Part shown: in pieces, positions 16,961-25,109 of the stretch
How positions within the stretch are numbered: position 1 is the stretch's first letter
Layout of the letters: each line of letters begins with the position of its first letter
Assembly (NCBI GenBank): GCA_965263045.1
Contig: CBDHGK010000041.1
Span: 5,828,001 to 5,892,000, forward strand
Direction of reading: 5' to 3'
From: G963664115 sp965263045
GTDB lineage: Bacteria > Acidobacteriota > Terriglobia > 20CM-2-55-15
DNA: 64,000 nt
Notes under the pieces: model-generated
Told to the model about the DNA's origin: nothing
The model's database searches: none
Seen by the model: only the letters and a program-made list of their open reading frames with translations
Program-made: the position numbers and the translations under genes

Positions 16961-18148
16961 GTGTCTGAAAGGCCAAAAGTGCTCATTGCCGGAGCCGGTC
17001 TCGGCGGCATGGCGGCTGCGGGATGCCTGTTGCAGAAAGGCTATCGCGTGCGGGTCTTCGAACAGGCGGCCGAATTGGGCGAGGTGGGGGCCGGTATCCA
17101 TATGAGCGCGAATGCCATCAAAGTTCTGTGGCAACTCGGGTTGGCGGATGACATCGATAGAATCGGCGCGAGACCGAAGGCCTATGTTTTTAGACTGTTC
17201 CACTCGGGTGAAATCCTGCAGACTTTTGCGCTGGGCGAGGAACACTGTCGTGTCAACGGCGCTCCCTACTACCAGTTTCATCGCGCGGATATTCATAATC
17301 TTCTGGTGCGGCGGGTCCAGCAACTCGATCCTGACGCCATTATTCTCAACGCGGCGGCTGAAGGCTTCACCCAGACAGGCGCGACAGTTGTGTTGCACCT
17401 GAGCGATGGTCGGCGCGAAGAAGGCGACGTCCTCATTGGCGCCGACGGTATCAAGTCCGTTATCCGCGAACAAATTCTGGGTGCAACCAAAGCGAGTTTT
17501 ACCGGCGATGTGGCCTGGCGCATTCTCGTGCCGAAAGAGCGTCTCGGCAACGACTTTATGGATCGGGTCATGACGGTATGGGTGGGCCCCGGGGCGCATG
17601 CGGTGACTTACTATGTGCGCGGCGGCGATCTGGTCAACTTTGTCGGACTCGTCGAGAATTCCGATTGGAGGAACGAATCCTGGGTCGTCCGTTCCCCCTG
17701 GTCGGAGATGCGGGATGACTTCGCCGGATGGCATAGCGACATCGGCCGGATCATAGAAAACGGCGATAGAGACCAGTGTTACCGCTGGGCCCTGTTTGAC
17801 CGGCCAAAGGCGGACCGCTGGAGCCAGGGGCACGTGACACTACTGGGGGATTCCGCGCACCCGATGCTGCCCTATCTCGCGCAAGGCGCCGTGATGGCAA
17901 TCGAGGATGCCGCCGTGCTGACACGTTGTCTTGAGACCTTTGAATCAATTGAAGAGGCGCTCGACGTTTACCAGAGGAATCGCATTCCACGGACCGGTCG
18001 CGTCGTAGAGGAGTCCACCGCCAACGCCCGGTTGTTTCATCTGAATAACGTGGACACAGTCCGCGCGGCCTTCGGAAAACGCAAGCTGGGTGCCGAACGC
18101 AATCACTGGCTTTACAACTACGATCCGTTCTCGGTCGAGTTAATCTAG
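16961..18148 (+). CDS. FAD-dependent aromatic monooxygenase (3-hydroxybenzoate 6-hydroxylase / salicylate hydroxylase type)
   Basis: A 395-residue class A flavoprotein monooxygenase starting at GTG 16961 with GGGAG upstream. Three FAD signatures are intact: the dinucleotide fold VLIAGAGLGGMAAAGCLL, the DG motif LIGADGIKSVIREQ, and the GD motif LLGDSAHPMLPYLAQGAVMA with the downstream IEDAAVL. Length and motif spacing match the salicylate 1-hydroxylase/3-hydroxybenzoate 6-hydroxylase group, which hydroxylate aromatic acids with NAD(P)H and O2. The substrate is inferred; a gentisate-dioxygenase-like cupin 3.8 kb downstream favours a route through gentisate. The amidohydrolase gene follows after 4 bp. 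Confidence 0.9.
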   Translation: MSERPKVLIAGAGLGGMAAAGCLLQKGYRVRVFEQAAELGEVGAGIHMSANAIKVLWQLGLADDIDRIGARPKAYVFRLFHSGEILQTFALGEEHCRVNGAPYYQFHRADIHNLLVRRVQQLDPDAIILNAAAEGFTQTGATVVLHLSDGRREEGDVLIGADGIKSVIREQILGATKASFTGDVAWRILVPKERLGNDFMDRVMTVWVGPGAHAVTYYVRGGDLVNFVGLVENSDWRNESWVVRSPWSEMRDDFAGWHSDIGRIIENGDRDQCYRWALFDRPKADRWSQGHVTLLGDSAHPMLPYLAQGAVMAIEDAAVLTRCLETFESIEEALDVYQRNRIPRTGRVVEESTANARLFHLNNVDTVRAAFGKRKLGAERNHWLYNYDPFSVELI

Positions 18149-18152
18149 GACT

Positions 18153-19076
18153 ATGCGAACGCACTGGGGAGAGATCGAAGTCTCCGACGCACACGCGCAC
18201 CTGTTCTCATATACCTTCTTCGAAACGCTGGCCCGACAGAAAGGACCGGCCGAGAAAGTGGAGCACCTGATCCGTGACCTGGATTGGGAGATTCCTCCGA
18301 AGGACAATGCTGAACTGGCGGTCCGGTGGGTCCGGGAACTGGATGCCCACCGCGTCGCGCGATCTGTCCTGATGTCGTCGGTTCCCGGGGACGAAGATTC
18401 GGCGTCGGACGTCGTCGGTGCATGTCCGGATCGATTCTACGGATACTTCATGTTCAATCCGCTGGCTCCTGACGCGGAGAAACGTGCGGCCCATGCTTTC
18501 GATCAGCTCGGGCTGAAGGGCTTGTGTCTGTTTCCGGCCATGCATGGCTTTTCCGTTCAGGACCCCCGTCTCGACCCGATTTACGAACTCGCCGGCGAGC
18601 GGCCCGGAGTTGTGATCTTCGTTCACACTGGGGTCCTCACCGTGGGTGTGCGCAACAAACTCGGGCTGGCCTCGAAATTCGATATGAGTCTCTCAAACCC
18701 CATCGATCTGCACCGGGTGGCCCTGGATCACCCGAAGGTCAAGTTCGTTATTCCTCATTTCGGCGCGGGATTTTTTCGCGAAATACTCATGCTGGGCGAC
18801 CTGGTCGACAACGTCTATCTGGATACCTCCAGCAGCAACTCCTGGATTAAGTACCTGCTCCCCCAGGCGACGCTTAAGGACGTGTTCCGCAAGGCCCTTG
18901 AAATATACGGGCCGCAGCGGCTCCTGTTTGGCACCGACTCTTCATTCTTCCCCCGGGGCTGGAACCACAGCATTTTTGAGGCGCAGACAGCGGTGCTCCA
19001 GGATCTGGATGTTGACGATGAAGCGGCCCGGGCCATTCTGGGAGGCAACCTGTGCCGTCTGCTGGAAGGGCCCTAG
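18153..19076 (+). CDS. Amidohydrolase/decarboxylase of the ACMSD-like family
   Basis: A 307-residue TIM-barrel metalloenzyme. The metal ligands of the amidohydrolase_2 family are recognisable: HxH in VSDAHAHLF, His in VVIFVHTG, His in VKFVIPHFGAG, and Asp in LLFGTDSSFFPRG. Family members act as aromatic or semialdehyde decarboxylases or lactone hydrolases. Tight linkage to the FAD monooxygenase (4 bp) points to a step on the same aromatic substrate. A MATE transporter gene follows 108 bp downstream. Confidence 0.85.
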   Translation: MRTHWGEIEVSDAHAHLFSYTFFETLARQKGPAEKVEHLIRDLDWEIPPKDNAELAVRWVRELDAHRVARSVLMSSVPGDEDSASDVVGACPDRFYGYFMFNPLAPDAEKRAAHAFDQLGLKGLCLFPAMHGFSVQDPRLDPIYELAGERPGVVIFVHTGVLTVGVRNKLGLASKFDMSLSNPIDLHRVALDHPKVKFVIPHFGAGFFREILMLGDLVDNVYLDTSSSNSWIKYLLPQATLKDVFRKALEIYGPQRLLFGTDSSFFPRGWNHSIFEAQTAVLQDLDVDDEAARAILGGNLCRLLEGP

Positions 19077-19184
19077 ACTCCCTGCTGGCCATAGCGCGTT
19101 AGATCAGTCCCGCCCGGCCAGGGCTTTGAGAACCCTGCGGCACGTCCTTCCCGCAATATTGTTTCCGAACGTGACGGATTTCAT

Positions 19185-20510
19185 ATGACAGAGAATCGGG
19201 TGGCCGGAAGTCGATTGACGCACCGCGCGGTCTTGTCGATCGCCCTACCGGTGATGATCTCGAACGTATCGACACCCCTGATCGGCGTTGTCGATACCGG
19301 CGTCGTGGGTCAGATTCCGGACCCCGCCTACATCGGTGCCGTCGCAATCGGCGCATTGGTCTTTACCTTCGTTTTCTGGGCCTTCGGTTTCCTGCGGATG
19401 GGAACGACCGGTCTGACCGCGCAAGCGGCCGGCGCCGGCGATAGCGACGAGGTGGTCGCGGGCCTGGGCCGGGCCTTGATGATCGCGTTATCGGCAGGTG
19501 TCGGACTGATTCTGTTGCAGTGGCCCATCGAGGAGGTCGCGTTCGCGTTACTGGAGGGTTCACCCGAGGTCGAGGGGCTCGCGCGAGAGTATTTCAATAT
19601 TCGAATTTGGGCCGCACCCGCGACGCTGGCCAATTATGCGCTGCTGGGGTGGTTCATCGGACTGGGCCGCACCGATATCGGCCTGGTCCTGCAGCTTGTA
19701 TTGAATTTGAGCAACATTGCGCTGGATGCCTTGTTCGTCATCGGTTTTGGCTGGGATGTCAGCGGTGTGGCACTGGGTACGCTGCTGGCTGAAGTGGTCG
19801 CGGCTGCAGTCGGATTGCGGGTCGCTGCTCGACATCTGCGGGGCATCGGCGGTCGATGGCAGTTGGGCCGCGTTTTCATGCCGGCACAGCTCAAGCGGAC
19901 CATCGCCGTTAACGGCGATATTATGGTCCGGTCTGTGGCGCTGGTGTTTGCGTTCAGCTGGTTTACGGCCAGGGGCGCTCGCCAGGGGGACGTGATTCTG
20001 GCGGCGAATGCAGTTCTGATGCACTTTGTTTCGATGAGCGCATACTTTCTCGACGGTCTGGCGTTTGCCGCCGAGGTTCTGGTCGGCCGTGCCGTGGGCG
20101 CCGCAGACCGCCGGGGTCTGCAAGCCGCCGCTCGCGTGACGACGCTCTGGTCGGGGGCGGTCGCCGTCATGATTTCGTTGGTGCTGCTCGTTTTGGGGTC
20201 CCATATCATCGACGTGTTGACCGTCGATGCCGCCGTCCGGGCCGCGGCGCGGACCTATCTGCCCTGGGCTGGGGCCGCACCCCTGCTGGGGGTCTGGGCC
20301 TTTCAGCTGGATGGCATTTTTATCGGCGCAACGCGCACGGCGGACATGCGAAACGCCATGTTGATGTCACTCGCGGTCTTTCTCGTTGCCTGGTGGTTGC
20401 TGGTTCCGTTCGAGAATCATGGTCTCTGGGCCGCCCTGTACGTCCACTACCTGGCGCGCATTGCAACGCTGTCCTGGTACTATCCACGCCTGGTCCGGTC
20501 GATCGTCTAG
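19185..20510 (+). CDS. MATE family efflux transporter (DinF-like)
   Basis: A 441-residue, 12-helix membrane protein. The pattern of the DinF branch is clear: LSIALPVMISNVSTPLIGVV in helix 1, VDTGVVGQ, FGFLRMGTTGLTAQAAGAGD, and in the second half FLDGLAFAAEVLVGRAVGAA. It exports cationic or amphipathic compounds in exchange for Na+ or H+. Its position suggests export of a toxic aromatic intermediate, but this is inference. The stop codon is the TAG of a TAGCAG-type repeat element that begins here. Confidence 0.93.
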   Translation: MTENRVAGSRLTHRAVLSIALPVMISNVSTPLIGVVDTGVVGQIPDPAYIGAVAIGALVFTFVFWAFGFLRMGTTGLTAQAAGAGDSDEVVAGLGRALMIALSAGVGLILLQWPIEEVAFALLEGSPEVEGLAREYFNIRIWAAPATLANYALLGWFIGLGRTDIGLVLQLVLNLSNIALDALFVIGFGWDVSGVALGTLLAEVVAAAVGLRVAARHLRGIGGRWQLGRVFMPAQLKRTIAVNGDIMVRSVALVFAFSWFTARGARQGDVILAANAVLMHFVSMSAYFLDGLAFAAEVLVGRAVGAADRRGLQAAARVTTLWSGAVAVMISLVLLVLGSHIIDVLTVDAAVRAAARTYLPWAGAAPLLGVWAFQLDGIFIGATRTADMRNAMLMSLAVFLVAWWLLVPFENHGLWAALYVHYLARIATLSWYYPRLVRSIV

Positions 20511-20706
20511 CAGCCCGTGGTAGAAGTCTCGCGGGCCGCGTTACGGCCAAACGGGGCCGGATTCCAGGAGGCAACAACGTGACGACACGACGTCGCGACG
20601 ACGCTGCAATGCTCATTCATTGCGAGGAGTCGGGGACAACGAAGACGGCCCCGTTTCGCCGTAACCCTTTGGGCGCAGGGGGGCCACCGACGTTTCAAAC
20701 GGAGGC
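20508..20706 (+). repeat. MITE-like element beginning TAGCAG with a 20-bp internal inverted repeat
   Basis: The stop of the MATE gene runs straight into TAGCAGCCCGTGGTAGAAGTC. Inside lie inverted arms 20540-20559 and 20646-20665 (GTTACGGCCAAACGGGGCCG and its complement, 19 of 20 paired). A right end with TCCGTTTGAAACGTC on the opposite strand is a weaker match to the left end. It has no gene. The rest of the roughly 560-bp gap up to 21068 has nothing recognisable. Confidence 0.6.
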
Positions 20707-21068
20707 CGCAGGCGCCCCACAGGCTTTGTCCGGTATTAAGTAAGGCGGGTCACGATGAAAAGACGGCGCCCTCGGCCTCGGTTTCGAACCTCGGTGCCTG
20801 CTCCTCACTTCGCGCCTGCGACCCGAAGACCCCTGCGCGCGGCCTTTGAGATCTAAGTCACTTCTGCCACGGGTTGCTCGGGTTTCTCGGGTTTCCTTGC
20901 CCCCGGTAAAAGTCCCCACCGGTGCGCTCTGTGGGCGCACGGCAACCGGGCGGCCACAATCCGCCCACAGTTTGCAGCTGTGTGGATGAGGTGCGAGCAT
21001 CGCCACACCCCGGCATTGCAGTATCATGTAGGGATTCGGGTGCGATAGTGGCCCGGGGGGAGATGTCG

Positions 21069-21908
21069 ATGAGCTACAGACGTATCAACGTAGACCAGGC
21101 ACGCGAGTTAATCGAGGCGAGTCGAGCCCGGGTGGTGGACGTTCGCGATCCCGACTCCTACAAAGCCGGACATATTCCGGGTGCGGAGTCCGTCGATGAT
21201 ATGAACGTGCAGGCTTTCATAGAAGGGGCCGACCTCGATCGGCCTCTCATTGTGTGTTGTTACCACGGAAACATGAGCCAGGGCGCTGCCGAGTACTTCA
21301 ACACGAACGGGTTCAAGGAAACCTACAGTTTGGACGGCGGCTATGAAGCCTGGCAGACGCATTCGGTGGAGTCCCCCAGCCGGCCCGCACCCACCGCGGC
21401 TGGGATTGCCGATCTTCCGGACACAGCACGAATCTGGATTTATGGTGTAGCCGAACCGTTGACCCTGGAGCAAAGTCAGGCGCTCGAAGCGCACATGGCG
21501 AGGTTCATGGGTGAATGGAACTCTCACCAGCAGAAGGTGACTCCGGGTTGGCAGCTCGTGCACGATCAGTTTGTCATTATCAGTGCCGACGAGACTGCAA
21601 TGAACCTTAGCGGCTGTTCCATAGACAGCATGTTCCATGCGTTGGAAGCCTTCAACAGGGCGTCGGGATTGAATTTCGCAAGTTCGGGCAATCAGGTGTT
21701 CTATAGGGACAACGCTGGAGAGATTACCTGCGTCGACCGGATGATGTTCCGCAATCTGGCCCAGGAGGGCGCCGTCACTGAAGAGACGATCGTCTTCAAC
21801 AATGTCATTGAGACCGTGGGCGACTTCGAGGCCGGGCGCTGGGAAGTTCCGATGCGCGATTCTTGGCATATGGACGTGTTCGGCAAATCTCTGGTGGGTT
21901 CATCCTGA
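21069..21908 (+). CDS. GlpE-type rhodanese fused to a conserved C-terminal domain of unknown function
   Basis: The start at ATG 21069 (MSYRRINVDQ) is set by GGGGGGAG 8 bp upstream; ATG 21063 is the alternative. Residues about 1-105 are a single rhodanese domain of GlpE type (VVDVRDPDSYKAGHIPGA; active loop VCCYHGNMSQGAAEYF with the catalytic Cys). Residues about 125-215 (ARIWIYGVAEPLTLEQSQ, QLVHDQFVIISADE, SGCSIDSMFHALEAF) match in pattern a small domain that in Bacteroidota-type genomes occurs alone and is loosely named ABC-transporter ATPase although it has no P-loop. It contains a lone conserved Cys in SGCSID. The fusion suggests sulfur transfer or sensing between the two, which is inference. 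Confidence 0.75.
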   Translation: MSYRRINVDQARELIEASRARVVDVRDPDSYKAGHIPGAESVDDMNVQAFIEGADLDRPLIVCCYHGNMSQGAAEYFNTNGFKETYSLDGGYEAWQTHSVESPSRPAPTAAGIADLPDTARIWIYGVAEPLTLEQSQALEAHMARFMGEWNSHQQKVTPGWQLVHDQFVIISADETAMNLSGCSIDSMFHALEAFNRASGLNFASSGNQVFYRDNAGEITCVDRMMFRNLAQEGAVTEETIVFNNVIETVGDFEAGRWEVPMRDSWHMDVFGKSLVGSS

Positions 21909-21968
21909 TTTCAGACTGCCCCTTTCTGATGGTCATTGATGGTGGCCTTGAGGAGGAGGATAGTAACC

Positions 21969-22949
21969 ATGACTGATATCGCCCAGGCCGAGCACCTCAA
22001 GACGATCAGCAACGTCTCTTCCCTTGAACTTCTCTATGAGGAACTTGAAAACCTCACCGTGACCCCGGGTTGGGTGGACCGCGAAGTACCGATCCTGTGG
22101 GATGAGCCCCGGTCGAAGTTTGTTCCCGCAAGATGGCGGTACTCAGAAATGCAGGCGGCCATTGATGCCGCGGGCCGTTTGATAGACGTCGCGCTTGCCG
22201 AGCGTCGGAACCTCCTGATGCGCAACCCGGTTGCGGGTAACGATTTCGCAACCACGAACACATTGGTGTGTGCCTATCAGATGTTGCTCCCGGGCGAAAA
22301 AGCGCGGTCCCATCGCCATGCACCGCATGCCCTGCGCGTCATCCTGGACGCCACGGATTCTTACACCATCGTCAATGGAGTCCAGACGCCCATGGAGACG
22401 GGCGACGTGGTTCTGACGCCCGGATGGTACTGGCATGGCCACGGCCACAACGGCGACGTCCCCGCATACTGGGTCGACGGCCTGGACGTTCCGCTCACCC
22501 ATCTGCTCGAACCCATGTTCTATGAGGATCATCCCGACCAGTTTGAGCCGGTCGAATCCGTCGTCACCACATCGCCTTTCCGATTTACCCGCGATTCGAT
22601 CAAGAGCGGCCTGGATCGGGCACAACCGGATCCCGACGGCTTTCACGGTCCACGCATCGCGCTCGATGCCCCTGATCTGCCGACGATCGGAATCCACATG
22701 GAGCGGCTCGAATCCGGTTCCAGAACCCGGCGGCAACGGTCGACGGTGGACCACGTTTTCGTAGTGCTCGAAGGGCATGGGGAATCAATGGTGGGTGACG
22801 AACGCGTTGAATGGGAGTTCGGCGATACATTTGCCATACCGGCGTGGAACAAATACGAACACAACCCAGCGAGTGATACTGTGTTCTTCAATATGTCGGA
22901 CGAACCGCTGAAGCGCTTCTCGCACTACTATCGGTTCGAAGCGGATTGA
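21969..22949 (+). CDS. Gentisate 1,2-dioxygenase-like bicupin
   Basis: A 326-residue protein from ATG 21969, with GGAGGAGG about 9 bp upstream. Two cupin domains are visible. The first has the gentisate dioxygenase iron-binding pattern LLPGEKARSHRHAPHALR (His-x-His near residues 116-118) and DVVLTPGWYWHGHGH, followed by WVDGLDVPLTHLLEPMFYED. The second (VDHVFVVLEGHGESMVGDE, FGDTFAIPAWNKYEHNP) is a degenerate cupin. The enzyme cleaves gentisate or a related hydroxylated benzoate to a ring-opened keto acid using Fe(II) and O2. No maleylpyruvate isomerase or fumarylpyruvate hydrolase is seen nearby, so the pathway is incomplete in this window. Confidence 0.85.
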   Translation: MTDIAQAEHLKTISNVSSLELLYEELENLTVTPGWVDREVPILWDEPRSKFVPARWRYSEMQAAIDAAGRLIDVALAERRNLLMRNPVAGNDFATTNTLVCAYQMLLPGEKARSHRHAPHALRVILDATDSYTIVNGVQTPMETGDVVLTPGWYWHGHGHNGDVPAYWVDGLDVPLTHLLEPMFYEDHPDQFEPVESVVTTSPFRFTRDSIKSGLDRAQPDPDGFHGPRIALDAPDLPTIGIHMERLESGSRTRRQRSTVDHVFVVLEGHGESMVGDERVEWEFGDTFAIPAWNKYEHNPASDTVFFNMSDEPLKRFSHYYRFEAD

Positions 22950-23392
22950 TTGGCCGGCTCGAGCGGTAGTGACCGAAGTCCAGTGGGCGCCTCGTTCCGG
23001 GGATTCTCCACACAGGATCGGCTGAGCATAGCAAGAACAAACGCTTGTTCCGCCGCGTCGATCCTCCAGTACCGGCTTACGGATATCGTCACTCCCGCAT
23101 CGTTCCTTTTCGAAAGAAATGAGCGCATCATAATCATCGGCGGCACGAAATGTCTGGGCCGGGCGATTCTATCGCGTGCACGGACTTGTGATCGATTCGA
23201 AAAGAGCTTTGATCGCTCTCAAGCGGGGGCCTGGTCGCATCCAGGTTCTCGAACCGGACGGAACATCGCCCGGGCCAATGTCACGGCCAAATCCTGGATC
23301 AGGCGGGTACTGTGACGGGACGCCGTGACGCAACCTTCAGCCTGACGGCGCTTCAGAGGTACCATCGACTTTTAACAAACGGACAACAGGGG
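22950..23392. other. Non-coding stretch with a short Rossmann-like remnant
   Basis: About 440 bp between the dioxygenase and the next gene. On the plus strand around 23114-23170 the frame reads ERIIIIGGTKCLGRAIL, the start of an NAD-dependent epimerase-type Rossmann fold, but the continuation is not recognisable in any frame. It may be the stump of a lost gene. Confidence 0.35.
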
Positions 23393-24634
23393 ATGCACAT
23401 GAACATTATCAAGACCGTTGTCGCGGCTGTCGCGGTCACGTTCGGCCTCACCAGTCCCCTACTGTCGCAGGACCTCGCTATCACCAACGCCCGCATCATA
23501 GTGGGAGACGGGACCGTAATCGAGCAGGGCACGATCATCGTCGGTGGCGGCAGAATTGCGTCGGTTTCCCGAGGCCCGGCACCGACCGGGGGGCTACTCG
23601 TTATCGACGCCGCGGGAGCATCCGCGATGCCGGGGTTCATCGACAGCCACAAGCACATCCGGGACAGCGAAGACTTCGCCGCACAGATGCAGTCGCTGCT
23701 CGAGACCGGCTACACCACCATTCTCAACGGCGGCGGGCAGGCCGGAACCAACCTCGCCCTGAGCAATCGTATCGCCAGCGGGGAAGTTGTCGGGCCGCGG
23801 GTGATTCCCTCGGGCAGAATCAACGTCCGGAACATGACGTCCGACGAGGCCCGTGCGGCAATTCGGGCGATGGCCGCCATAGGCGTGATGTATACCGGCG
23901 AGATCAGCCTGACGCCCATGCCCGCGCCACCGCAGTCGGAAATCGAAGTCCTCAAGGCCGTCGTCGACGAGGCGGCCCAGGTTGGCGTCCAGGTGAACGT
24001 GCACGCCGTTAGCAGTTCCGCGATGGAGGCGGCCGTGCAGGCCGGCGTCACCCGGCTGGTTCACCTCCCGAACAAGGACTGGACCAGTTACGAGCAGGCC
24101 GCCACCGTGGCCGATGCCGGCGCCATCGTGAGCGGCCTCATCGCGTTCGGTGCGCCGACCATCGAGCGTGAGTCACCGCCGCCGGCGCCGGTGCAGTTCC
24201 CGCGCGACAACACGACGCGCTTCCGCAATGGCATGCCGTGGCCCGAGTCGATCGCCGGTGCCAACCGGGACCCTATGGGGCGGGCGATGGGCACCGAGGG
24301 CGGCTACACGATCATCAACGCCCGCCGTATCTGGGACGCCGATCCCGATCGTGGGACGATCTCGTTCTCGACCGACCAGAATTTCGCCGACCTCGTTGTC
24401 CTGGAGCACGAACTGAAGTCGTTCAGCATTGTGTTTTCGATGACGGACATCCACAGGATCATGGGGCCGAACTCGGCCCGATTCGTCGGCATGGAGGACG
24501 AAATCGGAACGCTCGAAGCCGGCAAGCTGGCGGACATCATCCTGCTCGCCGGCGACCCGACCGCGAATATCTACGGGATGCTGACGACACAGGTGGTCCT
24601 CAAGGAGGGCCGGATCGTCGTTGATAAGCGTTAG
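23393..24634 (+). CDS. Secreted metal-dependent amidohydrolase
   Basis: A protein of about 413 residues. The start is ATG 23393 or 23399; AGGGGA sits just upstream. The signal peptide is MNIIKTVVAAVAVTFGL... ending near LLSQ-D. The mature protein has the composite beta-sandwich (ITNARIIVGDGTVIEQGTII), the HxH metal motif in GFIDSHKHIRD, and the C-terminal GTLEAGKLADIILLAGDP closing the sandwich, as in imidazolonepropionase-like amidohydrolases. It probably hydrolyses amide, lactone or peptide-like substrates in the periplasm. It stands alone and its substrate is unknown. Confidence 0.88.
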   Translation: MHMNIIKTVVAAVAVTFGLTSPLLSQDLAITNARIIVGDGTVIEQGTIIVGGGRIASVSRGPAPTGGLLVIDAAGASAMPGFIDSHKHIRDSEDFAAQMQSLLETGYTTILNGGGQAGTNLALSNRIASGEVVGPRVIPSGRINVRNMTSDEARAAIRAMAAIGVMYTGEISLTPMPAPPQSEIEVLKAVVDEAAQVGVQVNVHAVSSSAMEAAVQAGVTRLVHLPNKDWTSYEQAATVADAGAIVSGLIAFGAPTIERESPPPAPVQFPRDNTTRFRNGMPWPESIAGANRDPMGRAMGTEGGYTIINARRIWDADPDRGTISFSTDQNFADLVVLEHELKSFSIVFSMTDIHRIMGPNSARFVGMEDEIGTLEAGKLADIILLAGDPTANIYGMLTTQVVLKEGRIVVDKR

Positions 24635-24772
24635 GACGCCGGGATGAAGGCCCCCACGCGGCCGCGGACCCGGAATCACGTGTGCGCGGGACGACCCGGT
24701 TAAGGTAGTTGCTTCAGCATTTAGACCGCTGTCGGGACAGTGTCCGACCGATCGTGATACAGTCCACGTCCG

Positions 24773-25109
24773 ATGGCCAAAATTCGACCCAAAAAGCCAA
24801 AGTCCCGCGTTTCCGGTAAGCTCCGGATTGGCGACGACTGGAACGCGATCACGATCATTGCGCTCTCTCAGAGCAACCCACTCAAAGCGGTCGCCGAATT
24901 CGTCGAAAACAGCATTGACGCGGGTGCAGAGAACATCACGATCACCCGGGGCCGGGAGAAGGGACTTCATTATCTGGTCGTCGTCGACGACGGGGCCGGC
25001 GTGCCGAAGAACGATCGAGGAGTACCCGATTTCAAGCACGTGGCCACCCATATCTGCGATTCGATCAAACGCCGTCTGAAGGCCGATGGCGCCACCGGGA
25101 TTCAGGGAG
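24773..25109 (+). pseudogene. GHKL (Hsp90-like) ATPase gene, 5' part, cut by IS256-family element
   Basis: This part encodes residues 1-112 of what was a 602-residue ATPase. The Bergerat-fold motifs are intact: N box AEFVENSIDAGA (Glu45, Asn46) and G1 box VVDDGAGVP (Asp73). The frame stops being native at TTCAGGGAG (25101-25109), the target duplication. Downstream codons in this frame come from the IS. Removing 25110-26559 joins GATGIQG to EFGIGLLSFW and restores the G2 box. The family resembles MORC/Hsp90-like ATPases found in many unannotated bacterial proteins. Confidence 0.85.

Noticed and set aside
20790..20830. GGTTTCGAACC resembling a tRNA T-loop
   Set aside because: The flanking bases (CCTCGG on both sides) do not form a T-stem, and no cloverleaf is possible.
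22950..23315. A 121-codon frame as a real gene
   Set aside because: Only a short IIIIGGTKCLGRAI block looks like protein, there is no good start, and the rest is Ser/Arg-rich without pattern.
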